A stretch of DNA of 64,000 nt from Dinoroseobacter sp039192165 (GTDB lineage Bacteria > Pseudomonadota > Alphaproteobacteria > Rhodobacterales > Rhodobacteraceae), in assembly GCA_039192165.1 (NCBI GenBank), contig JBCCXD010000001.1:372001-436000 (forward strand), written 5' to 3'. Below, one piece after another: positions 8,380 to 16,967 of this stretch. The position numbers and the translations under genes were made by a program. Position 1 is the first letter of the stretch, and each line of letters begins with the position of its first letter. The notes beneath the pieces were generated by a model. It made no database searches and was not told the DNA's origin. It was given only the letters and a program-made list of their open reading frames with translations.

Positions 8380-8425
8380 CCATTACACCCTTTCGGTCTG
8401 GTCGAAAGCGCAGACGCCTCCGGCG

Positions 8426-8449
8426 GGAGTATTTCGACAAAGAAGAAGC
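8426..8449 (+). repeat. Rhodobacteraceae GAGTATT-AAAGAAGAA intergenic repeat
   Basis: The nuoD-nuoE gap contains GGAGTATTTCGACAAAGAAG, preceded by CCTCCGGC. Nearly the same block (GGAGTATTGGTGCAAAGAAG) lies at 30818-30837 after moaA, there followed by its inverted copy. I recall similar blocks as common intergenic sequences in this family. The role is unknown; it may form RNA structure or mark ends of transcription units. Confidence 0.6.
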
Positions 8450-8462
8450 AGGCCAGTGTCCG

Positions 8463-9677
8463 TCACCGATCAATCTCCCCGAAAACGACATCCATGGTGC
8501 CGATGATGGCGGAGACGTCCGCGAGCTGGTGCCCCGACGCGACGTGGTCCATTGATTGCAAATGCAGGAACCCCGGTGCGCGCAGCTTGGCGCGATAAGG
8601 CCTGTTGGTGCCATCGGCCACGAGATAGACACCAAATTCGCCCTTCGGGGCTTCGACGGCGGCATAGACCTCGCCCGCGGGCACGTGGAAGCCTTCGGTG
8701 TAGAGTTTGAAATGGTGGATCAGCGCTTCCATCGACGTTTTCATGTCAGAGCGCTTGGGAGGGGTGATTTTACCACGGGACAGCACGTCACCGCGTGTTT
8801 CGCGAATTTTTGCGATCGCCTGACGGATGATTGAGAGGCTCTCCCGCATCTCCGCCATGCGGCACAGATACCGGTCATAGCAGTCTCCGTTCTTGCCCAC
8901 CGGGATCTTGAAGTCGAACTCGTCGTAGCATTCATAGGGCTGCGCGCGGCGCAAGTCCCAGGCCAGGCCGGATCCACGGACCATCACGCCCGAATAGCCC
9001 CAGTCGAGAATCTCCTGTTCGGTTATGACCCCGATGTCGCAATTGCGCTGCTTGAAAATGCGGTTTTCCGTCAGCAGGCCTTCGATGTCGTCCAGCACTT
9101 CAGGAAACGTATAGCTCCAGGCCTCGATGTCATTCAAAAGCGCCTCGGGCAGGTCCTGGTGGACACCGCCAGGACGGAAATAGGCGGCGTGAAGACGCGC
9201 ACCGCAGGCGCGTTCATAAAACACCATGAGCTTTTCACGTTCTTCAAAGCCCCAAAGCGGCGGCGTCAGGGCGCCCACATCCATCGCTTGCGTGGTGACA
9301 TTGAGAAGGTGGTTCAGGATGCGACCGATCTCGGAATAAAGCACGCGGATCAGGGACGCGCGGCGCGGCACCTCAACCCCCGTCAGTTTTTCGATCGCCA
9401 GGCACCATGCGTGTTCCTGGTTCATCGGAGCAACATAGTCGAGCCGGTCAAAATACGGCAGATTCTGCAGATAGGTCCGGCTTTCCATAAGCTTTTCAGT
9501 GCCCCGGTGCAGCAGCCCGATGTGCGGATCGCAACGCTCAACGATTTCCCCGTCGAGCTCAAGAACCAATCTCAGAACACCATGTGCTGCAGGGTGTTGT
9601 GGCCCGAAGTTGATGTTGAAGTTCCGGATTTTCTGTTCGCCGGTCAGAGTGTCTTCGAAATTTGTGCCATCCATCAT
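8463..9677 (-). CDS. nuoD: NADH-quinone oxidoreductase subunit D (NuoD)
   Basis: 404 aa, standard length. This is the 49-kDa-type subunit that forms the quinone-reduction site with NuoB at the base of the peripheral arm. The NiFe-hydrogenase-like fold is visible in GPQHPAAHGVLRLVLELDGE near residue 30, the conserved HRGTEKL (47-53 region), TYLQNLPYFDRLDYVAPM, and the C-terminal DVSAIIGTMDVVFGEIDR. Two ATGs in a row (9677, 9674) give an uncertain start by one residue. It follows the sulfotransferase stop after 3 bp, so its translation is linked to a gene that is not part of complex I. Confidence 0.97.
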   Translation of the reverse strand: MMDGTNFEDTLTGEQKIRNFNINFGPQHPAAHGVLRLVLELDGEIVERCDPHIGLLHRGTEKLMESRTYLQNLPYFDRLDYVAPMNQEHAWCLAIEKLTGVEVPRRASLIRVLYSEIGRILNHLLNVTTQAMDVGALTPPLWGFEEREKLMVFYERACGARLHAAYFRPGGVHQDLPEALLNDIEAWSYTFPEVLDDIEGLLTENRIFKQRNCDIGVITEQEILDWGYSGVMVRGSGLAWDLRRAQPYECYDEFDFKIPVGKNGDCYDRYLCRMAEMRESLSIIRQAIAKIRETRGDVLSRGKITPPKRSDMKTSMEALIHHFKLYTEGFHVPAGEVYAAVEAPKGEFGVYLVADGTNRPYRAKLRAPGFLHLQSMDHVASGHQLADVSAIIGTMDVVFGEIDR

Positions 9678-9680
9678 CGG

Positions 9681-10559
9681 TCAAACTCCCACGGGTTCGG
9701 AACGCCAGCCTTGCGGCAGCGCTCCAAAAAAGGTGCGGACGTAGTCGTATTGCGGCGCAAGACGTTCCGCGGCGATCGCCTGGCGTTTCAAATCCAGCTG
9801 GACCGCGGCGCTTTCGTGCACGCGGTGCTCCAGCGGTGCAGGATGGGCGGCGACGCCCAGAAAGGCGCAGATGCGATCTGCGGTCGCTTGCGTGAACAGA
9901 TCTTCATAGACCGCAATCATGCGGTTTTCGGCCGGGACAGCGGCCGTGAGGCGGCCCAACGCGCCCGCGTAGTCGCAACGTTCCGATACCGCCTGTTCTT
10001 CGCCGCGGGTCCATCGGTCGAAAATCCAGTTGGCGCGATCCGCTATTTCTGCGTCCGCCCCGCCCTTCCAGCCCGCCATCATCCGGATATTGGACCATAG
10101 ACGGTCGACAGGATCCCGAAGGATGTAAAGAAACCGCGTCGCAGGCGCGAGTCCGGCCATCATCTTCAAGCGCGCCTCGGACAAAAGCGCGTAGGCCGGG
10201 GTGATATCCCCGACGACGCTGGCACCTTTGCGCCCTTTCTTAAGGAAGGCGACATACGCATTGGCGTTTTCTTCGCCCCGCCCGATCAGGCCCAGATAGC
10301 GGTCAATTTCCTCAACATCGCTGCGCAGCCTGCCAAGCTGAGCACCCGAGGCCGTCTGCATCCGGGAGCGAAAGGCGGCCCGCTTTTCACAAAGCTGATC
10401 TATCGTCTCCATCACGCGCCCATGATCGAGCGCATCAAAGTAATGCAGCTCCTTGTGGCGCCATAAATGCACGTCGGGGTGCCGCTGCAGATAGAACTGA
10501 AGCCAGCTCGTGCCCGCCTTGGTGGCCCCAATCCCGAAAAGAAGCGTCACATCAGCCAT
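9681..10559 (-). CDS. Sulfotransferase family protein embedded in the nuo operon
   Basis: 292 aa, soluble. The N terminus has the PAPS 5'-phosphosulfate loop (LLFGIGATKAGTSWLQFYLQ, residues 5-24), then KELHYFD. The 3'-phosphate binding segment is FLYILRDPVDRLWSNIR near residue 140. These are features of Stf/carbohydrate-type sulfotransferases, which transfer sulfate from PAPS to sugars, lipids or tyrosines. It lies between nuoC and nuoD with gaps of 3 bp on each side, so it shares the complex I transcript. Base composition resembles its neighbours, so it is not a recent arrival by that measure. The acceptor substrate cannot be told. Confidence 0.88.
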   Translation of the reverse strand: MADVTLLFGIGATKAGTSWLQFYLQRHPDVHLWRHKELHYFDALDHGRVMETIDQLCEKRAAFRSRMQTASGAQLGRLRSDVEEIDRYLGLIGRGEENANAYVAFLKKGRKGASVVGDITPAYALLSEARLKMMAGLAPATRFLYILRDPVDRLWSNIRMMAGWKGGADAEIADRANWIFDRWTRGEEQAVSERCDYAGALGRLTAAVPAENRMIAVYEDLFTQATADRICAFLGVAAHPAPLEHRVHESAAVQLDLKRQAIAAERLAPQYDYVRTFFGALPQGWRSEPVGV

Positions 10560-10562
10560 GTG

Positions 10563-11180
10563 TCAGGCTTTCTCTCCCTCGGCATCGCCCTTCTCGTCAC
10601 CGGGCAAAATGTAGTCCGCGCCTTCCCAGGGGCTCATGAAGTCGAATTGCCGATATTCCTGCACCAGCTTTACAGGCTCATAAACCACGCGCTTTTTCTC
10701 CTCGTCATAGCGCACCTCTGTGTAGCCGGTGGTCGGAAAGTCCTTGCGCAACGGATAGCCGCGGAACCCGTAGTCGGTCAGGATCCGGCGCAGGTCTGGA
10801 TGGCCAGAGAACAGGATGCCAAACATATCGAAGACCTCACGCTCAAACCAGTTGGCGGAGGGGTGTTCAGATACGATTGAGGGGACCAGTTGATCCTCCC
10901 GGACCTGGGTGCGCAACCGGATACGGTGGTTCTGGTACATCGACAGGAAATGGTAGACCACATCGAAACGCTGCACCCGCTCGGGATGATCCACACCGGT
11001 AATATCCACCAGGGTGGAAAAGCCACAGCGCGGGTCAGACTTCAGAAATCCTGTGATATCGACAAGAGAATTGGGCACTACGGTCACAGTAAGCTCGCCA
11101 TGCGCGATGTTGGTGGAGACCACGCAGTCGGGGCGCTTGAGTTCGATATAGGTGCCCAGTTCCTGAAGAGCCGCGGTCAT
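10563..11180 (-). CDS. nuoC: NADH-quinone oxidoreductase subunit C (NuoC)
   Basis: 205 aa, the separate (unfused) 30-kDa-type subunit typical of alphaproteobacteria and mitochondria. It is a structural peripheral-arm subunit that packs on NuoD. The family signature appears as SANWFEREVFDMFGILFSGHPDLRRILTDYGFRGYPLRKDFP (about residues 110-150). Starts 14 bp after nuoB. The C terminus is acidic. The next gene on the same strand is the inserted sulfotransferase rather than nuoD. Confidence 0.97.
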   Translation of the reverse strand: MTAALQELGTYIELKRPDCVVSTNIAHGELTVTVVPNSLVDITGFLKSDPRCGFSTLVDITGVDHPERVQRFDVVYHFLSMYQNHRIRLRTQVREDQLVPSIVSEHPSANWFEREVFDMFGILFSGHPDLRRILTDYGFRGYPLRKDFPTTGYTEVRYDEEKKRVVYEPVKLVQEYRQFDFMSPWEGADYILPGDEKGDAEGEKA

Positions 11181-11194
11181 CGCCCATTCCTTTC

Positions 11195-11728
11195 TCAGCG
11201 CACCAAAGTGCCTGTGCGCCGGATTTTCCGCTGAAGTTGCAGAATACCGTAAAGCAGCGCCTCAGCCGTTGGCGGGCACCCGGGGACGTAGATATCGACA
11301 GGCACAATGCGGTCACAGCCACGCACCACCGAATAGGAATAGTGATAGTAGCCACCACCATTGGCGCAGGAGCCCATCGAGATGACGTAGCGCGGTTCGG
11401 GCATCTGGTCATAGACCTTGCGCAGCGCCGGCGCCATTTTGTTGGTGAGCGTGCCCGCAACAATCATGACATCCGACTGGCGCGGCGAGGCGCGCGGGGC
11501 GATCCCAAACCGTTCGGCATCATATCTCGGCATCGAGGTGTGCATCATCTCAACCGCGCAACAGGCAAGACCAAAGGTCATCCAGTGCAGCGAGCCGGTA
11601 CGGGCCCAGTTGATGATGTCCTCTGTGGATGTCAGCAGGAAACCCTTGTCCTGCAGTTCGGCGTTCAGGGCCTGTGTGGCATACTCTTTGTCGGGGCCCG
11701 CGTCGTTTGTCGCAGTGCTTACTCCCAT
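11195..11728 (-). CDS. nuoB: NADH-quinone oxidoreductase subunit B (NuoB)
   Basis: 177 aa from the ATG at 11728, chosen over an in-frame upstream start at 11749 because AAGGAG lies 7 nt before it and because the family in these bacteria usually begins MGVST. It holds cluster N2, the last iron-sulfur centre before quinone. Ligands appear as the adjacent cysteines in GLACCAVEMMH (near 57), with SCANGGGYYHYSYS and YVPGCPP further on. The start overlaps the end of nuoA by 10 bp, implying coupled translation. Confidence 0.97.
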   Translation of the reverse strand: MGVSTATNDAGPDKEYATQALNAELQDKGFLLTSTEDIINWARTGSLHWMTFGLACCAVEMMHTSMPRYDAERFGIAPRASPRQSDVMIVAGTLTNKMAPALRKVYDQMPEPRYVISMGSCANGGGYYHYSYSVVRGCDRIVPVDIYVPGCPPTAEALLYGILQLQRKIRRTGTLVR

Positions 11729-12084
11729 TCCAGAGCTCCTTTTTTCCACTCATAGGCGAAGCCGATGGTCAGCACCGCCAGAAACACCATCATCGACCAG
11801 AAAGCGGTCATAGACATTTCCGGAAACGCAACGGCCCAGGGGAACAGAAAAGCGATCTCCAGATCGAAAATGATGAACAGGATCGCGACAAGATAGAACC
11901 GCACATCGAATTTCATGCGGGCATCGTCGAAGGCATTAAAGCCACACTCGTAAGCGCTGACTTTTTCCGGGTCGGGGTTGCGCACTGCAAGCACAACAGC
12001 CGCAAGGATAAGGACGAGGCCCAAACCGATTGCAATCCCGAGAAATATAAGGATGGGCAGGTATTCTCTGAGCAGCTCTTCCAC
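11719..12084 (-). CDS. nuoA: NADH-quinone oxidoreductase subunit A (NuoA)
   Basis: 121 aa, first gene of the operon. Three hydrophobic helices are visible (about 8-30, 62-82, 90-108) with the conserved loop YECGFNAFDDARMKFDVRFY between helices 1 and 2; that loop contains the cysteine used to report active/deactive states of complex I. The start codon is GTG at 12084 with AAGGAG 6 nt upstream. The preceding 268 bp should hold the operon promoter. Confidence 0.96.
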   Translation of the reverse strand: MEELLREYLPILIFLGIAIGLGLVLILAAVVLAVRNPDPEKVSAYECGFNAFDDARMKFDVRFYLVAILFIIFDLEIAFLFPWAVAFPEMSMTAFWSMMVFLAVLTIGFAYEWKKGALEWE

Positions 12085-12352
12085 CTGGGGCTCCTTCCCT
12101 GGGGTCTGGCGTTTCTCCGGTCTGGTCGGAGACTGCGCTGGGTCGTCGGGCGAGGTCTAGCGTTGCGCACGAAGCCGGTCAACCAACAGGCCGGACGCAA
12201 ATGCACCAATTTCAATAAAGAAGTGTAAGCCCTTGTCCCTCGGTCGCCAGCGACGGGGTGACGCAGCCTTGAAAAGTTCCGGGGCGCAAACCAACAAAAA
12301 AACCGGCTCCGAAGATCCGAAGCCGGCCTGAAAGCCAAGATGGCGCATCAAA
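12085..12352 (-). promoter_or_regulatory. nuoA: nuo operon upstream region with a candidate promoter
   Basis: No gene is seen here. On the minus strand a TTGACC box (12177-12182) and a TAGACC box (12154-12159) are separated by 17 bp and lie about 70 bp before the nuoA start. The -10 match is weak, so this is a tentative sigma-70-type promoter. The far end of the region holds the terminator of the lipoprotein gene. Confidence 0.35.
12296..12326 (-). terminator. Rho-independent terminator of the lipoprotein gene
   Basis: On the minus strand a GC-rich hairpin of 10 pairs, two of them G-U (12326 down to 12303, stem arms starting CCGGCT and ending AGCCGG), is followed directly by seven T (12302-12296). 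It lies 27 bp after the stop of the glycine-zipper lipoprotein and so isolates it from nuo. Confidence 0.85.
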
Positions 12353-12568
12353 TCAGTTGGTGGGTGCCTGCGCCCCGACCTGCGCGCCTGCCGCGGCGCC
12401 GAGAAGGGTCGCTGCGGTGCGACCGCTGCCGCTACCGACTTGGTTACCTGCCGCTGCGCCGACCAAAGCGCCGGTCGCCGCGTTCACGTTCTGATTGTCC
12501 GAACAGGCCGCAAGCGCGCCAAGGCTCAATGCGGCCACAAGAACTGTAATGCTGCGTTTATAAGTCAT
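12353..12568 (-). CDS. Glycine-zipper lipoprotein
   Basis: 71 aa. The N terminus is a lipoprotein signal (MTYKRSITVLVAALSLGALAAC) with a lipobox-like LAAC; Cys22 is probably lipidated. The mature part is Ala/Gly-rich with repeated small-residue spacing (GALVGAAAGNQVGSGSG, LLGAAAGAQVGAQAP), typical of the glycine-zipper 2TM/SlyB-like family that inserts in or spans the outer membrane. Its own terminator follows. Probably an envelope-integrity protein. Confidence in the lipoprotein class is high, in exact role low. Confidence 0.85.
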   Translation of the reverse strand: MTYKRSITVLVAALSLGALAACSDNQNVNAATGALVGAAAGNQVGSGSGRTAATLLGAAAGAQVGAQAPTN

Positions 12569-12708
12569 GATTTCTGCCCCTTATGTGTTCCTACGACTCG
12601 GTGTGCTCATCTGAGGCTAACCAAGATGTCATGTCCTTCGCAACCGAAAGCCCCTGCGACAGCGCCAGTAACATCGCAAGACCGCCCCATTTGAAGGCTT
12701 TGCCAGCG

Positions 12709-13494
12709 TTAGGGGGCCCAGGGCGGCGGTTTCTTGCTGAAAAACGCTTCAATGCCGGCGGTGGATTCAGGGTCTTCCCAGCGTGCCACCAAGGCCTGCA
12801 CGGTGGCATCTATATGCATATCCATCGTCGTTTCGCCCAGCGCCGCGACCAAGTCCTTTCCTGCTGCGACAGCGCCAGGCGCCGCAGCAAGGTATGGCGC
12901 AATTTCAGCCTCAACCGCCGCATCAAGTGCATCCGGCGCGACGATCCGCGCCAGAAGCCCCAGCGCAACGGCCTCTTCGGCGTCAAACACCCGCCCTGAG
13001 AAAAACACCTGCCGTGCCCGCGCCGCGCCCATCCGGGCCACGACATATGGCCCTATTGTAGCAGGGATCAGACCCAGCCGCACTTCGGTCAGGCCGAACT
13101 TTGCCCCGGCCACGCCGACCGTAACGTCGCAGATGCTCATCAATCCGACGCCACCCCCGAATGCTTGACCCTGCACCCGCCCGATCAGGGGTTTCGGCAT
13201 CCGGTCGAGGGCACCGAGCATATCGGCAAGCTTACGGGCCTCAACCGCGCGCGTGGCCCCGTCGGCCGCCATCTGCGCGCGCATCCACTCAAGGTCGCCC
13301 CCGGCACAGAAGGACCGCCCAGCTCCGGTCAGGACCACCACCCGCACCGCAGGATCTGCGCCAAGGCTCTGCGCGGCCTCTGTCAACTCGGCAATCATGG
13401 CTGCCGACATCGCGTTGTGCTTGTCCTCGCGCGACAGGGTCAGCGTGGCGACCCCGCGCGCGTCTGTCTCGACCTTGACCGTCTCAAACGCCAT
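12709..13494 (-). CDS. liuC: Crotonase-family 3-methylglutaconyl-CoA hydratase (LiuC type)
   Basis: 261 aa. It hydrates 3-methylglutaconyl-CoA to HMG-CoA in leucine/isovalerate breakdown. The oxyanion-hole segment SFCAGGDLEWM and the GQAFGGGVGLMSICD segment are visible. In the latter the first catalytic glutamate of classic enoyl-CoA hydratase is glycine, while the second glutamate (FGLTEVRLGLIP) is kept; that pattern fits bacterial LiuC-like proteins. Its ATG overlaps the HMG-CoA lyase stop by one base (TAATG). Context with the carboxylase, lyase and isovaleryl-CoA dehydrogenase strongly supports the assignment. Confidence 0.88.
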   Translation of the reverse strand: MAFETVKVETDARGVATLTLSREDKHNAMSAAMIAELTEAAQSLGADPAVRVVVLTGAGRSFCAGGDLEWMRAQMAADGATRAVEARKLADMLGALDRMPKPLIGRVQGQAFGGGVGLMSICDVTVGVAGAKFGLTEVRLGLIPATIGPYVVARMGAARARQVFFSGRVFDAEEAVALGLLARIVAPDALDAAVEAEIAPYLAAAPGAVAAGKDLVAALGETTMDMHIDATVQALVARWEDPESTAGIEAFFSKKPPPWAP

Positions 13495-14351
13495 TACGCC
13501 CCTCCTCGCAATGCGATGGCCAGTGCAGCCGCTTCCGCGACGCGTTCTTCCACAAGGCCTGTGTCCAGCCCCTGCCCCTGTGCAAATTGCAGTACGGCCT
13601 CAGTCGCAATGTTGCCAGCGGCGCCCGGCGCATAAGGACAGCCTCCCAGCCCTCCAACCGACGCATCAAAGACCCTGATCCCCGCCTCCAGCGCCACAGC
13701 AATATTCTCAAGCGCGCGGCCTGACGTGTCGTGAAAGTGCCCGGCGAGCTTGTCTGCAGGCACATCGGACAACACTGCCGCGAGCATGTCAGTTACCGCC
13801 CGGGGCGTTCCGCGCCCCAGTGTCTCCCCCAAAGAGACCTCGTAGCAGCCCGCCTCCAGCAAACGCGTGACCACTCGGGCCACATCAGCTGGCGCTGTCG
13901 CGCCATCAAACGGACAGTCAGTTACGCAGGACACATAGCCCCGGACCGGCAGTCCAGCCTCAGCAGCGCCCGCCAGCACCGGAGCAAAGCGGGCAAAACT
14001 CTCCTCGATCGTGCAGTTGAGATTTGCTTTGGAGAAGCCCTCAGAAGCACTGGCAAAGATGGCAATCTCATCGGCCTGGGCTTCAAGCGCGCGCACCAGC
14101 CCTTTCTCGTTTGGCACGAGCGCCGCATAAGACACGCCGGGCGCGCGCGCCAGACCCGCGAGCACCTCTGCGCCATCTGCCATTTGCGGCACCCATTTCG
14201 GACTGACGAAACTTGCCACCTCGATTCGTTGGAACCCGGCGGCGCTCAATGTGTCGATCAGAGCGATCTTGTCCCGGGTCGAGATCAGCCGCCTCTCATT
14301 TTGCAGCCCGTCACGCGGTCCGACTTCAAATATTTCGACATGGTCGCTCAT
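13494..14351 (-). CDS. mvaB: Hydroxymethylglutaryl-CoA lyase
   Basis: 285 aa from the ATG at 14351, which overlaps the GST stop (ATGA); an upstream in-frame start would add five residues. It cleaves HMG-CoA to acetoacetate and acetyl-CoA, the last step of the leucine pathway. The TIM-barrel start EVGPRDGLQNE holds the metal/substrate residues, HFHDTSG (about 195) supplies metal-binding histidines, and GLGGCPYAPGAAGN is the family signature with the catalytic-loop cysteine. Confidence 0.93.
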   Translation of the reverse strand: MSDHVEIFEVGPRDGLQNERRLISTRDKIALIDTLSAAGFQRIEVASFVSPKWVPQMADGAEVLAGLARAPGVSYAALVPNEKGLVRALEAQADEIAIFASASEGFSKANLNCTIEESFARFAPVLAGAAEAGLPVRGYVSCVTDCPFDGATAPADVARVVTRLLEAGCYEVSLGETLGRGTPRAVTDMLAAVLSDVPADKLAGHFHDTSGRALENIAVALEAGIRVFDASVGGLGGCPYAPGAAGNIATEAVLQFAQGQGLDTGLVEERVAEAAALAIALRGGA

Positions 14352-15010
14352 TGCCAGTCCTGCCAATCGTAGAAAGGCCGGTCATAGAGCCCTTCGCCCG
14401 GCTGCGGAAGAGTGGCGCGAAAGGCCGGGCGTCCGGTCATCCGCACATACCATTCCGAAAGCCCTGGATAAGCCTCAAGCGTCAGGAAGTGTTGTCCCAT
14501 ATAGATCGCTTGCCCGAGCCCGATATCGCAGGCCGAAAAGCCCCCGCCGAGCACAAAGCCGCTGGCGCTGCGTGCGAGCTGGTCCTGCACCGCACCATAG
14601 CACTTCGATAACCGCTTCGTCTCCAGCTTCATAACCACCGGGGAGCGCATTTCGTCCCTGAAGAGCATGACATGCTGCTGGGTCAGCGCAGCAGCATGTA
14701 CACTGAGCGTTTCGGCGAAATGCAACCAGGTCAGCCATTCAGCGCGCTCGGGATGGTCGGGCGACCGACCAAAATCGTCGGGAGAGTAGCGTTCGCACAG
14801 AAGCTCAGCGATTGCGGCGGTCTCGAACATCGCAGCGCCATCGATCTCCAGCGCAGGCACACGCCCGATTGGGGATTTTGCCAGAAATTCAGGGGATTGC
14901 AGCGCAGCGCCAAAGCTATATGTCACGAGCTCGAAATCGATGCCGAGCTCGTAAAGAAGCCACAGTGTGCGCATGGACCGGGTCTGAGGGGAATGGTGAA
15001 GCCGGATCAT
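14348..15010 (-). CDS. Glutathione S-transferase family protein
   Basis: 220 aa. The N-terminal thioredoxin-like domain is visible (MIRLHHSPQTRSMRTLWLLYELGIDFE, then GRVPALEIDGAAMFETAAIAELL with the cis-proline and ExxAI motif), followed by an all-helical C-terminal domain. Overlaps of four bases (ATGA) join it to both the carboxylase alpha subunit upstream and the HMG-CoA lyase downstream, so it is translated with the leucine pathway. The substrate is unknown; it may protect against or process a reactive intermediate, which is inference. Confidence 0.88.
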   Translation of the reverse strand: MIRLHHSPQTRSMRTLWLLYELGIDFELVTYSFGAALQSPEFLAKSPIGRVPALEIDGAAMFETAAIAELLCERYSPDDFGRSPDHPERAEWLTWLHFAETLSVHAAALTQQHVMLFRDEMRSPVVMKLETKRLSKCYGAVQDQLARSASGFVLGGGFSACDIGLGQAIYMGQHFLTLEAYPGLSEWYVRMTGRPAFRATLPQPGEGLYDRPFYDWQDWQ

Positions 15011-16956
15011 GTCATCGCGTCGTCCGGCCCCTCCAGGCGGATCAGCGCAGCGCCTGCCTCCACCTGCGCGCCATCCGCGACGAAGACTTCAGCCACAACC
15101 CCGTCCCGCGCCGCACTCAGCGTATGTTCCATCTTCATTGCCTCCAGCACCGCCAGGCGCGCTCCGGCCTCGACCTTTGCGCCTGGCGCAACAAACACCG
15201 CCTTCACAAGACCTGGCATCGGCGCTTCGACAAGATCGCTCCCGGAGTCTGCGTCCGGTGCCTTCTCCAATGGGTCGGGCCGCGTGAAATGGTACCCGTT
15301 GCCCCAGAAGACACTCAGGCCAGCGGCATGTCGCACCACCCGCGCTGGCACAGGGGCCCCGTCAACGCACCAGCCGGTGTCGGAAACCTCAACGCTGTGC
15401 GAGATCTCTCCCAGCTCCACACGTCCCTGCCCGGGTCCCGTGTGAGCGACCCGCGCCGAAACAGGCGTACCGGCGTAAAGAAGCGCAATATCCTGCGCAA
15501 GCGGCGCCCAGAGAGTGAAGCCCTGTGCGGACATGCGCGCATCCAGCCCGGCCGCAGCGGCAGACGCCAGCGCCTTGGTGCGGCTGCAAGGTTCAGGATC
15601 GCTGACCAGCGCAGCCAGATCACGGGCTATGAGGCCGGTGTCCACCTTACCCGCCGCGAAACCGCGATGCAGCGCAAGTGCTCTCAAAAAGGCGAGATTG
15701 GTCACACTTCCGGCGATTTCCGTGCGCGCCAGCGCATCCGCGAGTTTGCGCAATGCGAGCGCGCGAGTGGAGCCGCGCACGGTCAGCTTGGCGATCATGG
15801 GATCATACCAGGGAGAGATCGTGTCCCCCGCCCGCACGCCGGTATCAGCGCGCGCAGTATCGGGAAACTGCAAATGTGCCAGCGTTCCGGTCGATGGCAG
15901 AAAGCCCCGCGGGACATCCTCGGCATAGATGCGCGCCTCGAACGCATGACCGGTGATCGACAGCGCGTCCTGTGTCGCGGGCAGCCCCTCGCCCGCCGCC
16001 ACCCGCAATTGCCATTCAACCAGATCGACACCGGTAACGGCCTCTGTAACGGGATGTTCGACCTGCAGACGGGTATTCATTTCCATGAACCAGAACCGGT
16101 CCGGGTGCAGACCGGAACTAGCATCGACGATGAACTCCACCGTGCCTGCGCCGCTGTAGCCGATCGCCTCTGCCGCGCGCACCGCCGCAGTGCCCATGGC
16201 TGCCCGCATGGTCTCGGTCATGCCAGGCGCGGGCGCTTCTTCAATCACCTTCTGGTGGCGACGCTGCAGCGAGCAATCGCGCTCAAAAAGATGCACCGCG
16301 CGGGCACCATCGCCAAAAACCTGCACTTCGATATGACGCGGCGTGTCGATGTACTTCTCGATCAACACAGAAGCATTGCCGAAAGCGCCCAGCGCTTCGG
16401 CTTTGGCGCTTTGCAACGCCGAGACAAACGTCTCAGGTGTCTCCACAAGACGCATGCCCTTTCCCCCACCCCCGGCAACCGCCTTGATCAGAACCGGATA
16501 CCCGATCCGCGCGGCCTCTGCTTCCAGATGCCCGGGATCCTGGTTGTCCCCCTCGTATCCCGGCACCACGGGCACGCCCGCCTGGAGCATTGTGCGTTTT
16601 GCTGCATCTTTCAGCCCCATCGCACGGATGGCCTGCGCCGACGGGCCGACAAACACCAGACCAGCCGCCTCGACGGCATCAACGAAATCCGGGTTCTCAG
16701 ACAAGAACCCATATCCGGGATGGATCGCCTGCGCTCCGCTCGCCTGCGCTGCCGCGATGATGGCCTCGCCTTTGAGATAGCTTTCAGCCGGGGTTGCGCC
16801 CCCAAGCAGCACGGCTTCATCGGCCATCTCCACATGACGGGCCTGTGCGTCAGGCACGGAATAAACCGCGACCGTCCGCACCCCCATCCGGCGCGCGGTA
16901 TCAATCACGCGGCAGGCGATCTCTCCGCGATTGGCGATCAGGATCTTCTCAAACAT
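15007..16956 (-). CDS. liuD: Methylcrotonyl-CoA carboxylase, biotin-carboxylase/carrier (alpha) subunit
   Basis: 649 aa from the ATG at 16956 (AGGGA 5 nt upstream; an upstream ATG would add seven residues). It carboxylates biotin with ATP and bicarbonate, for transfer to 3-methylcrotonyl-CoA. Biotin carboxylase parts: FEKILIANRGEIACRV at the start, AGGGGKGMRLV (ATP lid) near 160, EMNTRLQVEHPVTE near 285. The biotin-carrier domain at the C terminus has EAMKMEH with the biotinylated lysine. It follows the hypothetical gene at 16968-17630 by 11 bp. Confidence 0.94.
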   Translation of the reverse strand: MFEKILIANRGEIACRVIDTARRMGVRTVAVYSVPDAQARHVEMADEAVLLGGATPAESYLKGEAIIAAAQASGAQAIHPGYGFLSENPDFVDAVEAAGLVFVGPSAQAIRAMGLKDAAKRTMLQAGVPVVPGYEGDNQDPGHLEAEAARIGYPVLIKAVAGGGGKGMRLVETPETFVSALQSAKAEALGAFGNASVLIEKYIDTPRHIEVQVFGDGARAVHLFERDCSLQRRHQKVIEEAPAPGMTETMRAAMGTAAVRAAEAIGYSGAGTVEFIVDASSGLHPDRFWFMEMNTRLQVEHPVTEAVTGVDLVEWQLRVAAGEGLPATQDALSITGHAFEARIYAEDVPRGFLPSTGTLAHLQFPDTARADTGVRAGDTISPWYDPMIAKLTVRGSTRALALRKLADALARTEIAGSVTNLAFLRALALHRGFAAGKVDTGLIARDLAALVSDPEPCSRTKALASAAAAGLDARMSAQGFTLWAPLAQDIALLYAGTPVSARVAHTGPGQGRVELGEISHSVEVSDTGWCVDGAPVPARVVRHAAGLSVFWGNGYHFTRPDPLEKAPDADSGSDLVEAPMPGLVKAVFVAPGAKVEAGARLAVLEAMKMEHTLSAARDGVVAEVFVADGAQVEAGAALIRLEGPDDAMT

Positions 16957-16967
16957 GGCTGTCCCTA

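Noticed and set aside
12591..12680. Short minus-strand frame ending MLLALSQGLSVAKDMTSWLASDEHTES downstream of the LiuC-type gene
   Set aside because: Only about 27-40 residues, no ribosome site or known family; cannot be told from chance.
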